Below, one piece after another: positions 15,370-24,155 of a stretch of DNA of 64,000 nt (the first letter of the stretch is position 1; each line of letters begins with the position of its first letter). The position numbers and the translations under genes are program-made. Source of the DNA: Limiplasma sp048370855 (GTDB lineage Bacteria; Bacillota; Clostridia; Christensenellales; Aristaeellaceae); assembly GCA_048370855.1 (NCBI GenBank), contig DBGEOK010000008.1, forward strand, positions 6,403 to 70,402. The letters run 5' to 3'. The notes beneath the pieces are model-generated. The model made no database searches. It worked only from the letters and a program-made list of their open reading frames with translations, and was not told the origin of the DNA.

Positions 15370-16386
15370 TCATTTTCCGCGCTCCGCCAGGCCGATCTTG
15401 CGCTTGACCTTGTTGAGCGTCCGCTGCGCCATTTGGGCGGCGACCCGGGCGTTTTCGTCCAGCACTCCCTGCAGATAGGCCTTATCCGCCATCAGCCGCC
15501 TGTGCTCCGCTTGCATCGGCTCCAGGGCTTCAATCACGCATTCGCTCACGCGGTTTTTGAGCGTCCCGTAGCCCTGGCCCTCCAGGCCTGCGACCGTGCT
15601 TTCCACGCTCTCCCCGGTCAGCGCGGCGATGATGCTGAGCAGGTTGCTCACGCCCGGCTTGGCCGCCGGGTCAAAGCGGATTTCGGCGTCGCTGTCGGTT
15701 ACGGCGCGCTTGACCTTGCGCCGCACAACATCCGGGGGGTCCAGCAGGCCAATAAAGGTATCCTCGGGGTCTGATTTGCTCATTTTACGGGTGGGCTCCT
15801 GAAGGCTCATCACCCGGCTGCCCACCTTGCCGAAGTATCCCTCCGGGATGGTAAACACGTCGCCGTATACGCCGTTAAAGCGCTGGGCGATATCGCGCGT
15901 CAGCTCCAGATGCTGCTTTTGATCCGCGCCGATGGGCACCAGGTCGGTCTGATAGAGCAGGATATCCGCCGCCATCAGCACCGGGTAGGTAAACAGGCCC
16001 GCGTTGATGTTGTCGGCGTGCTTGGCGCTTTTGTCCTTAAACTGGGTCATACGGCTCAATTCGCCCATATAGGTATAGCAGTTGAGGATCCAGGCCAGCT
16101 CCGCGTGGCCGCTCACATGGCTCTGGCAATAAATGATGTTTTTCTTGGGGTCCAGGCCAGAGGCGATATAGATCGCGGCCAGCTCCAGGCAGCGTCGGCG
16201 GAGCGCCGCCGGATCCTGGCGGACGGTGATGGCGTGCATATCCACCACGCAGTAAATGCACTGGTATTCGTCCTCCAGCAGCTTGAAATTGCGCAGCGCG
16301 CCGATATAGTTGCCCAGCGTGAGCGTGCCGGAGGGCTGGATACCGGAGAAAATGATCTTTCGGGGGGCTTGGGCGGCGTTTTCCAT
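15370..16386 (-). CDS. trpS: Tryptophanyl-tRNA synthetase
   Basis: The 338-residue class I synthetase charges tRNA-Trp. The HIGH-equivalent signature is PSGTLTLGNYIG (TLGN at 23-26) and the KMSKS loop is at residues 201-205 in TRKMSKSDPEDT. The length is normal for bacterial TrpRS. AGGAGG precedes the ATG. The stop overlaps a possible start of the downstream flavoprotein, and the SMR gene ends 48 bases upstream, so it probably lies within a five-gene operon starting at recJ. No T-box leader fits in the short upstream gap. Confidence 0.96.
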   Translation of the reverse strand: MENAAQAPRKIIFSGIQPSGTLTLGNYIGALRNFKLLEDEYQCIYCVVDMHAITVRQDPAALRRRCLELAAIYIASGLDPKKNIIYCQSHVSGHAELAWILNCYTYMGELSRMTQFKDKSAKHADNINAGLFTYPVLMAADILLYQTDLVPIGADQKQHLELTRDIAQRFNGVYGDVFTIPEGYFGKVGSRVMSLQEPTRKMSKSDPEDTFIGLLDPPDVVRRKVKRAVTDSDAEIRFDPAAKPGVSNLLSIIAALTGESVESTVAGLEGQGYGTLKNRVSECVIEALEPMQAEHRRLMADKAYLQGVLDENARVAAQMAQRTLNKVKRKIGLAERGK

Positions 16387-16434
16387 AAAGCGTTCCTCCT
16401 GATGAACGTAGCGGTGGACGATGCCGAGGCGGGG

Positions 16435-16776
16435 TCAAAGGGTCAGCGTGAGCACGATTCCCAGCACGATGACAAGGTTTCCGATCAGCTTGCGGCGCGT
16501 AATCCGTTCCTTCAGGAAGAAATACGACAGCAGCATGACATACAGATAGCCGGAGGCCTCCAGCACGCTTGCGACGGTCAGGTCCAGCGTGCGCAGAGCC
16601 ACCACGTTGAGCAGCATGCACCCGAAAAACAGGGCATACGCGAAAATAACGGGGGCGTTCAGGTAAAACCGCAGGCCGCCCTGATACCGCGGGTTGACGG
16701 CGGCCTTTTTTAAAATGAGCTGCGAAACGGCCGATACCAGGGGCGTCGCCAGGTAGATCAACACGCCGCTATTCAT
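16435..16776 (-). CDS. Small SMR/EamA-like membrane protein, second of a pair
   Basis: The 113-residue protein has four predicted membrane helices. Its C-terminal block VLEASGYLYVMLLSYFFLKERITRRKLIGN is characteristic of the drug/metabolite transporter fold (SMR/ArnF/EamA half). ATG 16776 lies inside the end of the first member's coding sequence (8-base overlap), suggesting translational coupling and a heterodimer. Possible roles are a lipid-linked sugar flippase (ArnE/ArnF-like) or paired SMR exporter. Sequence does not decide. Confidence 0.7.
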   Translation of the reverse strand: MNSGVLIYLATPLVSAVSQLILKKAAVNPRYQGGLRFYLNAPVIFAYALFFGCMLLNVVALRTLDLTVASVLEASGYLYVMLLSYFFLKERITRRKLIGNLVIVLGIVLTLTL

Positions 16777-17146
16777 GATCCGTCGCCACGAGCAGCACTC
16801 CGGCCAGCACCACAACGAGGCCGGCCGCCTTTCCCCAGGTCAGGGCCTCGCCGAAGCAGCAGAGCCCGAACAGATACGTCCACAACGTGCAGACGCCCTT
16901 GTTGCCGTACGCGAAGCTCAGGGGCATGCGCTTGAGGGCCTGCTGCCACAGCACGGAATACGCCAGCAGCGCGAGCGCTTCCAGGCCGAGGAAGAATAAG
17001 GTTCCGCCCGCCTCCTCGGCGGCCAGGCGAAGCCCGGCAAGCTTGGCGAAGATGCTCACGACCGCGTATAGGAACAACGCGCCGTGCAACAGCAGCAGAT
17101 TCCGCCACCCCACGCGCGGGAGAGCCGAACGGTTATTCAAGCGCAT
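16769..17146 (-). CDS. Small SMR/EamA-like membrane protein, first of a pair
   Basis: The 125-residue protein has about four hydrophobic segments (LLLLHGALFLYAVVSIFA, LFFLGLEALALLAYSV, YGNKGVCTLWTYLFGLCCFGE, AAGLVVVLAGVLLVAT). The arrangement and the -GEALTWGKAAGLVVVLAG- ending resemble half of an EamA transporter. I chose ATG 17146, which overlaps the recJ stop by about 10 bases. The AAGGAAGG site immediately abuts it, so a TTG six bases further in is an alternative start. It is paired with the next gene and likely acts as a heterodimeric exporter or flippase. Confidence 0.65.
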   Translation of the reverse strand: MRLNNRSALPRVGWRNLLLLHGALFLYAVVSIFAKLAGLRLAAEEAGGTLFFLGLEALALLAYSVLWQQALKRMPLSFAYGNKGVCTLWTYLFGLCCFGEALTWGKAAGLVVVLAGVLLVATDHE

Positions 17147-19560
17147 CCTTCCTTTCCATGTGAAGCCGGGGCCAGAGCCGCCCGCGGCGCGCTGCCGGAA
17201 CGGGCCAGCGCGCGGACGGCGGATAACAGCGGGCTGTCGTCCAGGCGGCACTTTGCGGCCGGACAGAGCGCGTAAGAAAAAGGAGACTCCGTATAGGCCG
17301 CCAGGCCCAGCTCCCGAAAGGCATGCATCCCCGCGCGCGCCTGCGCGACGCCGAGGCGGGCGGCCTCCGCGGCCTGCCGTAAGGAGCGGAAAGCTTGCGC
17401 TTTGAGGGCCTTATACAGCAGACGGTAAGCGGCGTCTCCGGCGTCGAGCTCCGAGGCGAGGCGCGCAAGGGCTTCCCGGCCGCCCACATAAACGCGGGCG
17501 TTGGGCAGGCGTTCCCGCCACAGCGCGGCCTCTCCGGGGAACAGCTCTCCGTCAACCAGCCAGACCTGGCGCCAGCCTCCGGCGACGGCTCCGATGCACG
17601 GCGCGGTCAGCAGCGTATGGAAACCGCGCGGATCGCCGGGATGATGCGTTTCCCAATCCATCTCCGCGAGCGAAAGCGCCCGGGCCGCGGACCCGCGCGT
17701 CCGCGCGACCGTCAGGATTCCGCGGTCGGCGGCATGGAGAGCCCGCTCCCAATCCTCCCAGGAGCCGGACTGCGATTCCAGTAACCATTCTGTGCCGCTT
17801 CCGGCTTTTCCTGCCTGATAGGCGAGCGCGTCCAGCAGGCCGTCCAGCAGCTCGCTTTGCTCGCGCTCGCGGTCCGGCCTTTCCAACGCGCGGAGCCACG
17901 CTTCGCGCACGGGCCGGATAGCCTTGACGTCCATTTGCAGGGAGGCGACGCCTCGGAATACGTTGCGCTCGAGGCTAAAAACCGTATCGACGCTTTCGGG
18001 CATCGAAGCCGCCAGCGCGCCCATGGAAAAGGCGATGCCGTCCATGACGCGTTCTCCCTGCCGCAGGGCGAGCTTTAAATGAGCGCCGCCAGCGCCGACC
18101 GCCCGCCGTTCCTCCGGCGCGACGCCGCGCGCAAGAAAAAGGGGCGGCGGGTTGCCGCAGCCGAACGGGGCCATCAGGGACAGCTCCTCTAAAAGCGCGG
18201 GGGTACAGTCCGCCAAGGCAAGCTCGGCGTCATACTCCTGCGCGGGCGTAAATCGAGCGGGATCGGCCCGGGAAACGGCTGCCTGAAGGCGCTCGCAGAA
18301 GGCGTCGTAGTTTTCGGTCGCCAGCGTGACGCCCGCGGCCTGCTCATGGCCGCCGTACCGGAGCAGGAGATCGTCGCAGCGCTGAAGGCATTGATGAATA
18401 TGAACGCCCGGAATGCTGCGCAGACTGCCGTGCAACAGGCCGTCCTGCTCGCTGAGCACGCAGACGGGGCAATAGTATTTTTGGCATAGACGCCCCGCCG
18501 CCAGACCCACGATGCCGGCGTGCCAGCCCTTGCCGCGAAGGATGAGCGCGCGCCGGCTGATAAAATCATGGCCTGCCGCCGTTTTTTCGGCGGCTTGAAC
18601 CAGCTCCGCCTCAGCGGCCCGCCGCTCGGTGTTGAGAAGGTCCAGCTCCTCCGCCAGCCGGTCCGCCTCTTCGGGGTCTTCGGTCAGCAGCAGCCGGACG
18701 CCCTTCCCCGCGTCGCCCAGCCGCCCGGCGGCGTTGAGGCGCGGCCCCAGCCGGAAGCCCAGGGTTTCGCTGTCCACCGTTTCCGGGTCTCCGCTGACGC
18801 GCAGAAGCGCGCGCATGCCGGGGCGTTTTCGACCGGCGATGACCGGCAGGCCCAAGGATACCAGCACGCGGTTTTCTCCCGTCAGGGGCACAAGATCCGC
18901 TACGGTGGCCAATGCCGCCAGGTCCATCAGGTCCAGGCAGCGCTCCAGGCCCAGCAGCGCCTGCGCCAGCTTGAACGCGACGCCCGTGCCGCAGAGGCGG
19001 CGGAAGGGATAGCCGCCCAGAAGAGGGTTCATGACGACGTCCGCTGGGCTTTCCTCCAGCGGCAGGCCGTGGTGGTCGGTCACGATCACGGTCATGCCCA
19101 GGCTTTGGGCAAGCCGGACTTCTTCATGGTTGGTAATGCCCAGGTCGACGGTCAGCAAGATGGCGTATTTTTGCGCCAGCGTCCCGACGGCCTCCGCATT
19201 GAGGCCATAGCCCTTTTCGCGCAGCGGAATGAAGGGATCGGCGCGGACGCCGTAACGGAGGAGCGCCTGGGTCAGCAGCGCGCAGGCGCAGACGCCGTCC
19301 GCGTCGTAGTCGCCGTACACCACGACGGGAAGGCCCTCCGATTTTGCGCGCGAGAGCAGGCTGAGCGCCTCCGGCATGCCGCTAAGGAGCAGCGGGTCGT
19401 GCAGTTGGTCAAGCGCAGGGTGTAAAAAGGCCTCCGCCTGTGCGAAATCGGTTATCCCGCGCGAGTATAAGAGACGGGCCGTAACGCCCGAATACGGGCG
19501 TAACGCGGCGGCGGCGCGCTCGTCAAAGGCGGCCGTGCAACGGGGGATGAAACGGAGCAA
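17137..19560 (-). CDS. recJ: Single-stranded-DNA-specific exonuclease RecJ
   Basis: The 807-residue DHH-family 5'-3' exonuclease acts in recombination and repair. Motif I is VYGDYDADGVCACAL (residues 81-95), motif III is VTDHHGLP, and the DHHA1 domain ends with RYGGHEQAAGVTL. An OB-like region (CTPALLEELSLMAPFGCGNPPP) follows. The roughly 230-residue C-terminal extension is usual in Firmicutes RecJ. The start is TTG at 19560, with GGGAGG about 9 bases upstream. It is the first gene of the apparent five-gene operon. Confidence 0.95.
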   Translation of the reverse strand: MLRFIPRCTAAFDERAAAALRPYSGVTARLLYSRGITDFAQAEAFLHPALDQLHDPLLLSGMPEALSLLSRAKSEGLPVVVYGDYDADGVCACALLTQALLRYGVRADPFIPLREKGYGLNAEAVGTLAQKYAILLTVDLGITNHEEVRLAQSLGMTVIVTDHHGLPLEESPADVVMNPLLGGYPFRRLCGTGVAFKLAQALLGLERCLDLMDLAALATVADLVPLTGENRVLVSLGLPVIAGRKRPGMRALLRVSGDPETVDSETLGFRLGPRLNAAGRLGDAGKGVRLLLTEDPEEADRLAEELDLLNTERRAAEAELVQAAEKTAAGHDFISRRALILRGKGWHAGIVGLAAGRLCQKYYCPVCVLSEQDGLLHGSLRSIPGVHIHQCLQRCDDLLLRYGGHEQAAGVTLATENYDAFCERLQAAVSRADPARFTPAQEYDAELALADCTPALLEELSLMAPFGCGNPPPLFLARGVAPEERRAVGAGGAHLKLALRQGERVMDGIAFSMGALAASMPESVDTVFSLERNVFRGVASLQMDVKAIRPVREAWLRALERPDREREQSELLDGLLDALAYQAGKAGSGTEWLLESQSGSWEDWERALHAADRGILTVARTRGSAARALSLAEMDWETHHPGDPRGFHTLLTAPCIGAVAGGWRQVWLVDGELFPGEAALWRERLPNARVYVGGREALARLASELDAGDAAYRLLYKALKAQAFRSLRQAAEAARLGVAQARAGMHAFRELGLAAYTESPFSYALCPAAKCRLDDSPLLSAVRALARSGSAPRAALAPASHGKEGCA

Positions 19561-19669
19561 TGAAAGAGCCTCCCATTCCCCTTCCAGCGCCGGGAAGGGA
19601 GATTTGTCGATAGAGCGCGCGCGACAGGCGCGACCGTCGGCTTTACCCGACTACGGAGCCTGCCGGCGG

Positions 19670-21220
19670 CTATTTTTCCTCGTGGTATGCCTGCTCGGTA
19701 TTGACGCTCCAAATATTTTTCTTATCGGACACGCCTTCCAGCAGGTTTTTCACGGCCTCAAAGGACGTCGCCATCGAGTGGTCCATATTGTTGTAGCGGT
19801 GTTGGCCGTTACGGCCCACGCAGTACAGGTTTTCAAAGGAGCTCAGGTACGCCACGACCTTATCCATTTCGTCATAGGTATCAAAATAGGCGGGATAGGC
19901 CTTTTGCACGCGCTCGCGGTGGCTGTCCAGGATATGGCCGGGGCTGTCGAGCACGCCCATGGAGACCAGCTCGCGCACGGCGGTTCGGACGCACTCTTCC
20001 TCGCTCATATTCCAAAAGTCGTCGCCCTCGTTGCAGAAATATTCCAGTCCGATCCACACCGTATGTTCGGGGTCCTCCACCATATAGGGCGACCAGTTGT
20101 TGAAAATTTGAATCCGGCCGAGCTTCACGTTGGTATCCTGGACATAGATCCAACAGTCGGGCACAATATTGCCAAGCGTCTTGAGCCTGGTCTCGTTTTG
20201 GAGGTTGAGCCGGTCTACCAGCAGGCCGACGGTCACGAAGTCGCGGTAGGGGAGCCCCGCGGCGATGCGCGCAACGTCGCCCGGCACGTCGTTCATGCCC
20301 GCGACCAGATCCTTGACCGGCATGGAGGAGAAGAAGGCGTCGGCCTCAACCTCGTGCATGCCTGCGCGGTCGCGGTAGCGCACGAAGCGCACGCGCCGGC
20401 CCTCGGTAATCAGCCCCTCGGCTTCGCTTTCAAAAAGCAGCCTGCCGCCCAGCTTTTCGATTTCCGCGGCGACGGTTTCCCAAAGCTGGCCGGGGCCGAA
20501 CTTTGGGTAGCGGAACTCCTCGATCAAAGAGGTTTGCACCTTTTTGGCGCGTGCCTCCTTGCTCAGCAGCACCTTGGAGAACATATCCTTTAAAATGCCC
20601 AGTATGCTTAGCTCCTTGGTGCGCTGCCTGCCCCAGCTTGCGTCGATTTCCCTGGGGTGACGCCCCCAGAGCTTTTCGGTGTACCCTTCAAAAAACATGC
20701 TGTAAAGCTTTTTGCCGAAGCTGTTGATGTAAAAGTTTTCTAGCTGGTCGTTGGGCAGCTTGTGGAAAACTGTTTTGAGGTAACTCATGCCCACTTCCAG
20801 GGTGGTGCCGAAGCCCATGGTTTTCAGCGTCTCCCATTTGAGGCTGATGGGGTAATCAAAAAAATGGCGGTCATAATAGATGCGGCTGACACGGTTTCGG
20901 GTGAGCATGACCCGGTCCTCTGTTTCCGGGTCGGGGCCGCCCTCGTGAAGCGGGACGGCGCGTCCAAGAACTTTGTCGTCATAGGACGGCGCGCCTTGCA
21001 TGGGCATGATTTGCTCCCACCAGCGCATGACCTTCTGATCCTTGCTGAAAAAACGATGTCCGCCGATATCCATGCGGTTGCCGCCGTGACGAACGGTTTT
21101 GGAGATGCCGCCGACCTGCGAAGATTTTTCCAATATGGTAACGGCACAGCCATTCTGAAGGAGCTCGTAAGCGGCGGTCAGGCCCGCGGGGCCGGCGCCG
21201 ATAATCAGGACGTTCTTCAT
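19670..21220 (-). CDS. FAD-dependent amine-oxidase-like oxidoreductase (surface-glycan context)
   Basis: The 516-residue flavoprotein starts MKNVLIIGAGPAGLTAAYEL, a perfect Rossmann dinucleotide motif. GGISKTVRHGGNRMDIGGHRFF follows, typical of the UDP-galactopyranose-mutase/protoporphyrinogen-oxidase superfamily. Such genes often sit next to polysaccharide genes, and the glycan operon lies immediately upstream. Substrate unknown. ATG 21220 has GAGGAG upstream and lies downstream of its own promoter (21270-21298). The longer ORF to 21391 is therefore rejected. Confidence 0.82.
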   Translation of the reverse strand: MKNVLIIGAGPAGLTAAYELLQNGCAVTILEKSSQVGGISKTVRHGGNRMDIGGHRFFSKDQKVMRWWEQIMPMQGAPSYDDKVLGRAVPLHEGGPDPETEDRVMLTRNRVSRIYYDRHFFDYPISLKWETLKTMGFGTTLEVGMSYLKTVFHKLPNDQLENFYINSFGKKLYSMFFEGYTEKLWGRHPREIDASWGRQRTKELSILGILKDMFSKVLLSKEARAKKVQTSLIEEFRYPKFGPGQLWETVAAEIEKLGGRLLFESEAEGLITEGRRVRFVRYRDRAGMHEVEADAFFSSMPVKDLVAGMNDVPGDVARIAAGLPYRDFVTVGLLVDRLNLQNETRLKTLGNIVPDCWIYVQDTNVKLGRIQIFNNWSPYMVEDPEHTVWIGLEYFCNEGDDFWNMSEEECVRTAVRELVSMGVLDSPGHILDSHRERVQKAYPAYFDTYDEMDKVVAYLSSFENLYCVGRNGQHRYNNMDHSMATSFEAVKNLLEGVSDKKNIWSVNTEQAYHEEK

Positions 21221-21269
21221 TTGCGTTCTCCTCAATCGGGGTTCCTGAGCAATGATGCAACCGCTGTTT

Positions 21270-21298
21270 AGTATACAGTTTTTTTGGCGTCTTGGCAA
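21270..21298 (-). promoter_or_regulatory. Sigma-A promoter of the amine-oxidase-like gene
   Basis: On the minus strand TTGCCA (21298-21293), 17 bases, TATACT (21275-21270). The predicted start is near 21263, about 43 bases before the ATG. Confidence 0.8.
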
Positions 21299-21703
21299 GC
21301 GAGCGCGGTTTCGGGCGCGGAAATCAAGCTGCAAGCCGTAAGGGGGCTGAAGGGGGAGGGGACGTTGGGAGGCTCCGCCTCCCAAGCCCACCGCCTAAGG
21401 GCTTCGCCCTTAGGAATCCCTTTTTGGGGGGGCCGCGTTCGCGGCCCCCATAGAAGTGTTAAGGGTCGACGGAAGAGATCGGCGGCCCTATGGGCGACGA
21501 TTGAGCGACCGGGGACTGCTCGCCCCAGGCGAAAACGAATGGAAGCGGCGCGCAGGCGTGAGCCGATACTAGGGCCGGGTACGGCAGTACCCGGAACGCC
21601 GATATGGGCGTGGGAGCGAAACGAGCGCTTGAAGATCGGCTTGGCCATCGCGGCGCCGAACCTTTAGACGGCAATAACCGGCGCGCCGTTTTTTGGGGGC
21701 GCG
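21299..21703. other. Non-coding stretch with family B repeat
   Basis: No gene is seen. Family B copy B1 occupies about 21365-21450. Positions 21450-21700 contain an inverted repeat CGGGTACGGCAGTACCCGG (near 21576-21594) and scattered short palindromes but nothing recognisable. Confidence 0.55.
21365..21450 (+). repeat. Interspersed three-hairpin repeat family B, copy B1
   Basis: Three successive perfect hairpins: TTGGGAGGC-TCC-GCCTCCCAA (21365-21385), CCTAAGGGC-TTC-GCCCTTAGG (21394-21414) and a GC-rich stem around GTTC (21428-21449). Near-identical units occur at 63910-64000 (same strand) and 50337-50425 and 53534-53616 (opposite strand). A degenerate one lies near 43040-43135. No protein is encoded. 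Confidence 0.75.
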
Positions 21704-22657
21704 TTATAGCCGTCGTGTGGCAAACAAGGAGATTTTTCTTGTCAGGATAAGCGCACGGGCGGGTTTGCGCGGACCGATGGCCGCCCCGTCGCGGCACAGG
21801 AGGGCAAGCGCGGGAAAATCGATGCCTGCCGCCACGCTGAAGCCGATCCCGCCCGAAAAGCGGGGATTGACTTCCAGGAAATAGTAATCATCGCCATGAG
21901 AAATGAACTCCATATTGACTACGCCCACGATCCCGGCGGTCTCCGCAATGCGCGCGCATATGGCGTTCAGGGGATGCTCCGGCAGGGTTTCCACCGTGGT
22001 GCCAAGCCCGTTCAGCGTGCGCAGGAGCTCGTGCCGGGCCAGGGCTTGCGTCTGTCCATGCGCGTCCCGGGCGACGTCTACGGTATAGACGTCGCCTGTT
22101 AGATAGGGCTGGGCGATCAGGTCTGTCCGCGAAGCCAGCGCGATAGCGTACTCCTGCGGCGTATGCGCCACCGCCTGCCCCTGGCTGCTGCGGCCGCGCA
22201 GAGGCTTGAGCATCAGCGGGTATTCTGAGGGCTTTGGCTGGCGGTCATAAGGAGAAAAAGTCGGAATTGTGCGGCAAATGCCTTTGGCTGAAAGGCGCTG
22301 GGCCATGGCCTGCTTATCCCGGCACAGACGGGCCGCGGAGTCGTCCGGCGCGCAGAGGGCGCAGCCTAGCGCGGCAAGGCGGCCGAAAAGAGGGCAGAGA
22401 ACGTCCACCTCAACATCCGTAAGGGGAATGAGGTAATCGGGCCGGTAGCGTTCCACGGCCTCTAAGAGCCGGCAAAGATAGGCCTCCGTATTGGACGCGG
22501 GCTCGATTTGGAAGAACTCGTCTACCTCGCCGGATACCGCGTTCCAGGCCCGGGGATAGAGGTCGCAGCCGATAACGCGGTGCCCAAGCGCGTGCAGCCG
22601 CTCGTTGACAGGGCCCGCCGCCGCCGAGCCGATCGCCGTGATGAGGGTTGTTTTCAT
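21704..22657 (-). CDS. ATP-grasp domain protein (carbamoyl-phosphate-synthase-like)
   Basis: The 317-residue protein has an N-terminal pre-ATP-grasp region (TAIGSAAAGPVNERLHALG) and an ATP-grasp core with DKQAMAQRLSAKG, LMLKPLRGRSSQG and the metal/ATP site YYFLEVNPRFSGG. Members in surface-glycan loci ligate an amino acid or acyl group, or synthesise precursors. The product is unknown. It starts 5 bases after the flippase stop and is the last gene of the glycan operon. Confidence 0.82.
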   Translation of the reverse strand: MKTTLITAIGSAAAGPVNERLHALGHRVIGCDLYPRAWNAVSGEVDEFFQIEPASNTEAYLCRLLEAVERYRPDYLIPLTDVEVDVLCPLFGRLAALGCALCAPDDSAARLCRDKQAMAQRLSAKGICRTIPTFSPYDRQPKPSEYPLMLKPLRGRSSQGQAVAHTPQEYAIALASRTDLIAQPYLTGDVYTVDVARDAHGQTQALARHELLRTLNGLGTTVETLPEHPLNAICARIAETAGIVGVVNMEFISHGDDYYFLEVNPRFSGGIGFSVAAGIDFPALALLCRDGAAIGPRKPARALILTRKISLFATRRL

Positions 22658-22661
22658 GATG

Positions 22662-24125
22662 CTATGCCTCCCGTTTGAACCGTGAGAAAAGGACGCGGAG
22701 CCTCCCCGCCAGGTAGCGGAAGCTCTCCATGCGCGTCAGCCATGCCAGGCCGCCGTACAACGCGGCCCCGGCCGCCGCCTGAACCAGGACGAGAGGGAAC
22801 GCGGGCAGGGGGAGCCAGTTCATCGCATTGACCGCCGCGAACATAATCAGCGACAGCAGCAGCGACGGCAGAATGTCGCGCATCTGTTCCAGATAGCCAT
22901 AGCCGAGCAGGCGGCGGTTGGGCGCGGCGTTGACGACCGCCGCCAGCAGCGTGCTGGCCACGGCTCCCCAAGCGATTGCCAGCACGCTGTCAAAGCAGAA
23001 AACCGTGACGCACAGGATGGCGACTCCGCAAAGCTTCTTGACGACCTCCAGCCTCAGAAAAACGTCGCTTCGGCCCATGGCGTTGACGGCTTGCAGGTTC
23101 GCCGTGTGGATTGGGTAAAAGGCGAAGTCGATGCAGCAAATTTGCAGGAACGGCACGCAGGGCAGCCACTTTTCCGTCAACAGCAAGGAAACCAGCGGAG
23201 AGGCTACCGCCGCCAGGCCCGCCATCATCGGCAGCACCAAAAAGCTCGATACCGTGACGGACCGCCGCATCATCTGCTTCATGCGCAAGGCGTCGTCCTG
23301 CTTTTCAGACAGCACAGGCAGCATCACGCTTTGAATGGAGCCGTTGACCGCGTTCATCATCAGCTCCGGAAACTGCTTGCCCCGGTTATAAAACCCCAGG
23401 GCGGCGGAGTCGAACTTTTTGCCGATCACGAGCAGGCGCAGGTTATTATATCCGGTTTCCAGCAGGCTGGAGGCAAGCAGCTTCCAGCCAAAGGAGATCA
23501 GCCTGCCGACGCGCTTTTTTGAAAACAGCATGCGGGGTCGCCAGCGCACGAGCATCAGCAAAACGCATGCAATGCCGATTTGATTGCAGAGCTGCTGCCC
23601 AACCAGCGCCCAGTATCCCATGCCGCCGTAGGCCATGCCGATGCCGACCACGCCGGACAGAAGGGTTGCCAGCAAGCTTGCGAGCATCAGCTTTTTAAAC
23701 TGCATCAACCTGGCGATCACGGCGTTTTGCACGGATACCAGCGCGCCGGGGAACAGCACAAGCGCAAGCACGCGCAGGACGGTGGACAGCTCCGGCATAG
23801 CATAAAACGCGCTGATGACGGGCGCGAGCAGGAACAAAAGCAGGTATAGGGCCGCCGCGATTCCCAGGCTGACCCAGAAAGCGGACGAAAGGTCGGTTTC
23901 GTCCACTTCCTTTTTTTGTATTAACGCGGTATTGAGGCCGCTTTGCACAAACACTTGCGATACGGCGATAAAGACGGTGAGCATCGTAAGCACGCCATAG
24001 TCCGAAGGGTCCAGCCGGCGCGCGAGCAAAACGCTGACCACAAAGGCGATGCCCTGCGTGCCAACGCTTTCCAGCAGCTTAAAAACAAAGGATGATGCGG
24101 CCTTCTGCCCGCGCCTTTCGCTCAT
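22662..24125 (-). CDS. Oligosaccharide flippase (Wzx/PST family)
   Basis: The 487-residue polytopic membrane protein has about 12-14 hydrophobic segments. It begins KAASSFVFKLLESVGTQGIAFVVSVLLARRLDPSDYGVLTML, the standard N-terminus of polysaccharide transporters, and contains YNRGKQFPELMMNAVNGSIQSVMLPVLS. It probably flips undecaprenyl-linked glycan units across the membrane. It lies between a sugar aminotransferase gene and an ATP-grasp gene with gaps of 30 and 4 bases. Confidence 0.9.
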   Translation of the reverse strand: MSERRGQKAASSFVFKLLESVGTQGIAFVVSVLLARRLDPSDYGVLTMLTVFIAVSQVFVQSGLNTALIQKKEVDETDLSSAFWVSLGIAAALYLLLFLLAPVISAFYAMPELSTVLRVLALVLFPGALVSVQNAVIARLMQFKKLMLASLLATLLSGVVGIGMAYGGMGYWALVGQQLCNQIGIACVLLMLVRWRPRMLFSKKRVGRLISFGWKLLASSLLETGYNNLRLLVIGKKFDSAALGFYNRGKQFPELMMNAVNGSIQSVMLPVLSEKQDDALRMKQMMRRSVTVSSFLVLPMMAGLAAVASPLVSLLLTEKWLPCVPFLQICCIDFAFYPIHTANLQAVNAMGRSDVFLRLEVVKKLCGVAILCVTVFCFDSVLAIAWGAVASTLLAAVVNAAPNRRLLGYGYLEQMRDILPSLLLSLIMFAAVNAMNWLPLPAFPLVLVQAAAGAALYGGLAWLTRMESFRYLAGRLRVLFSRFKREA

Positions 24126-24155
24126 GATGACGCCTCCCTTCGTAACAAAGCCCTT

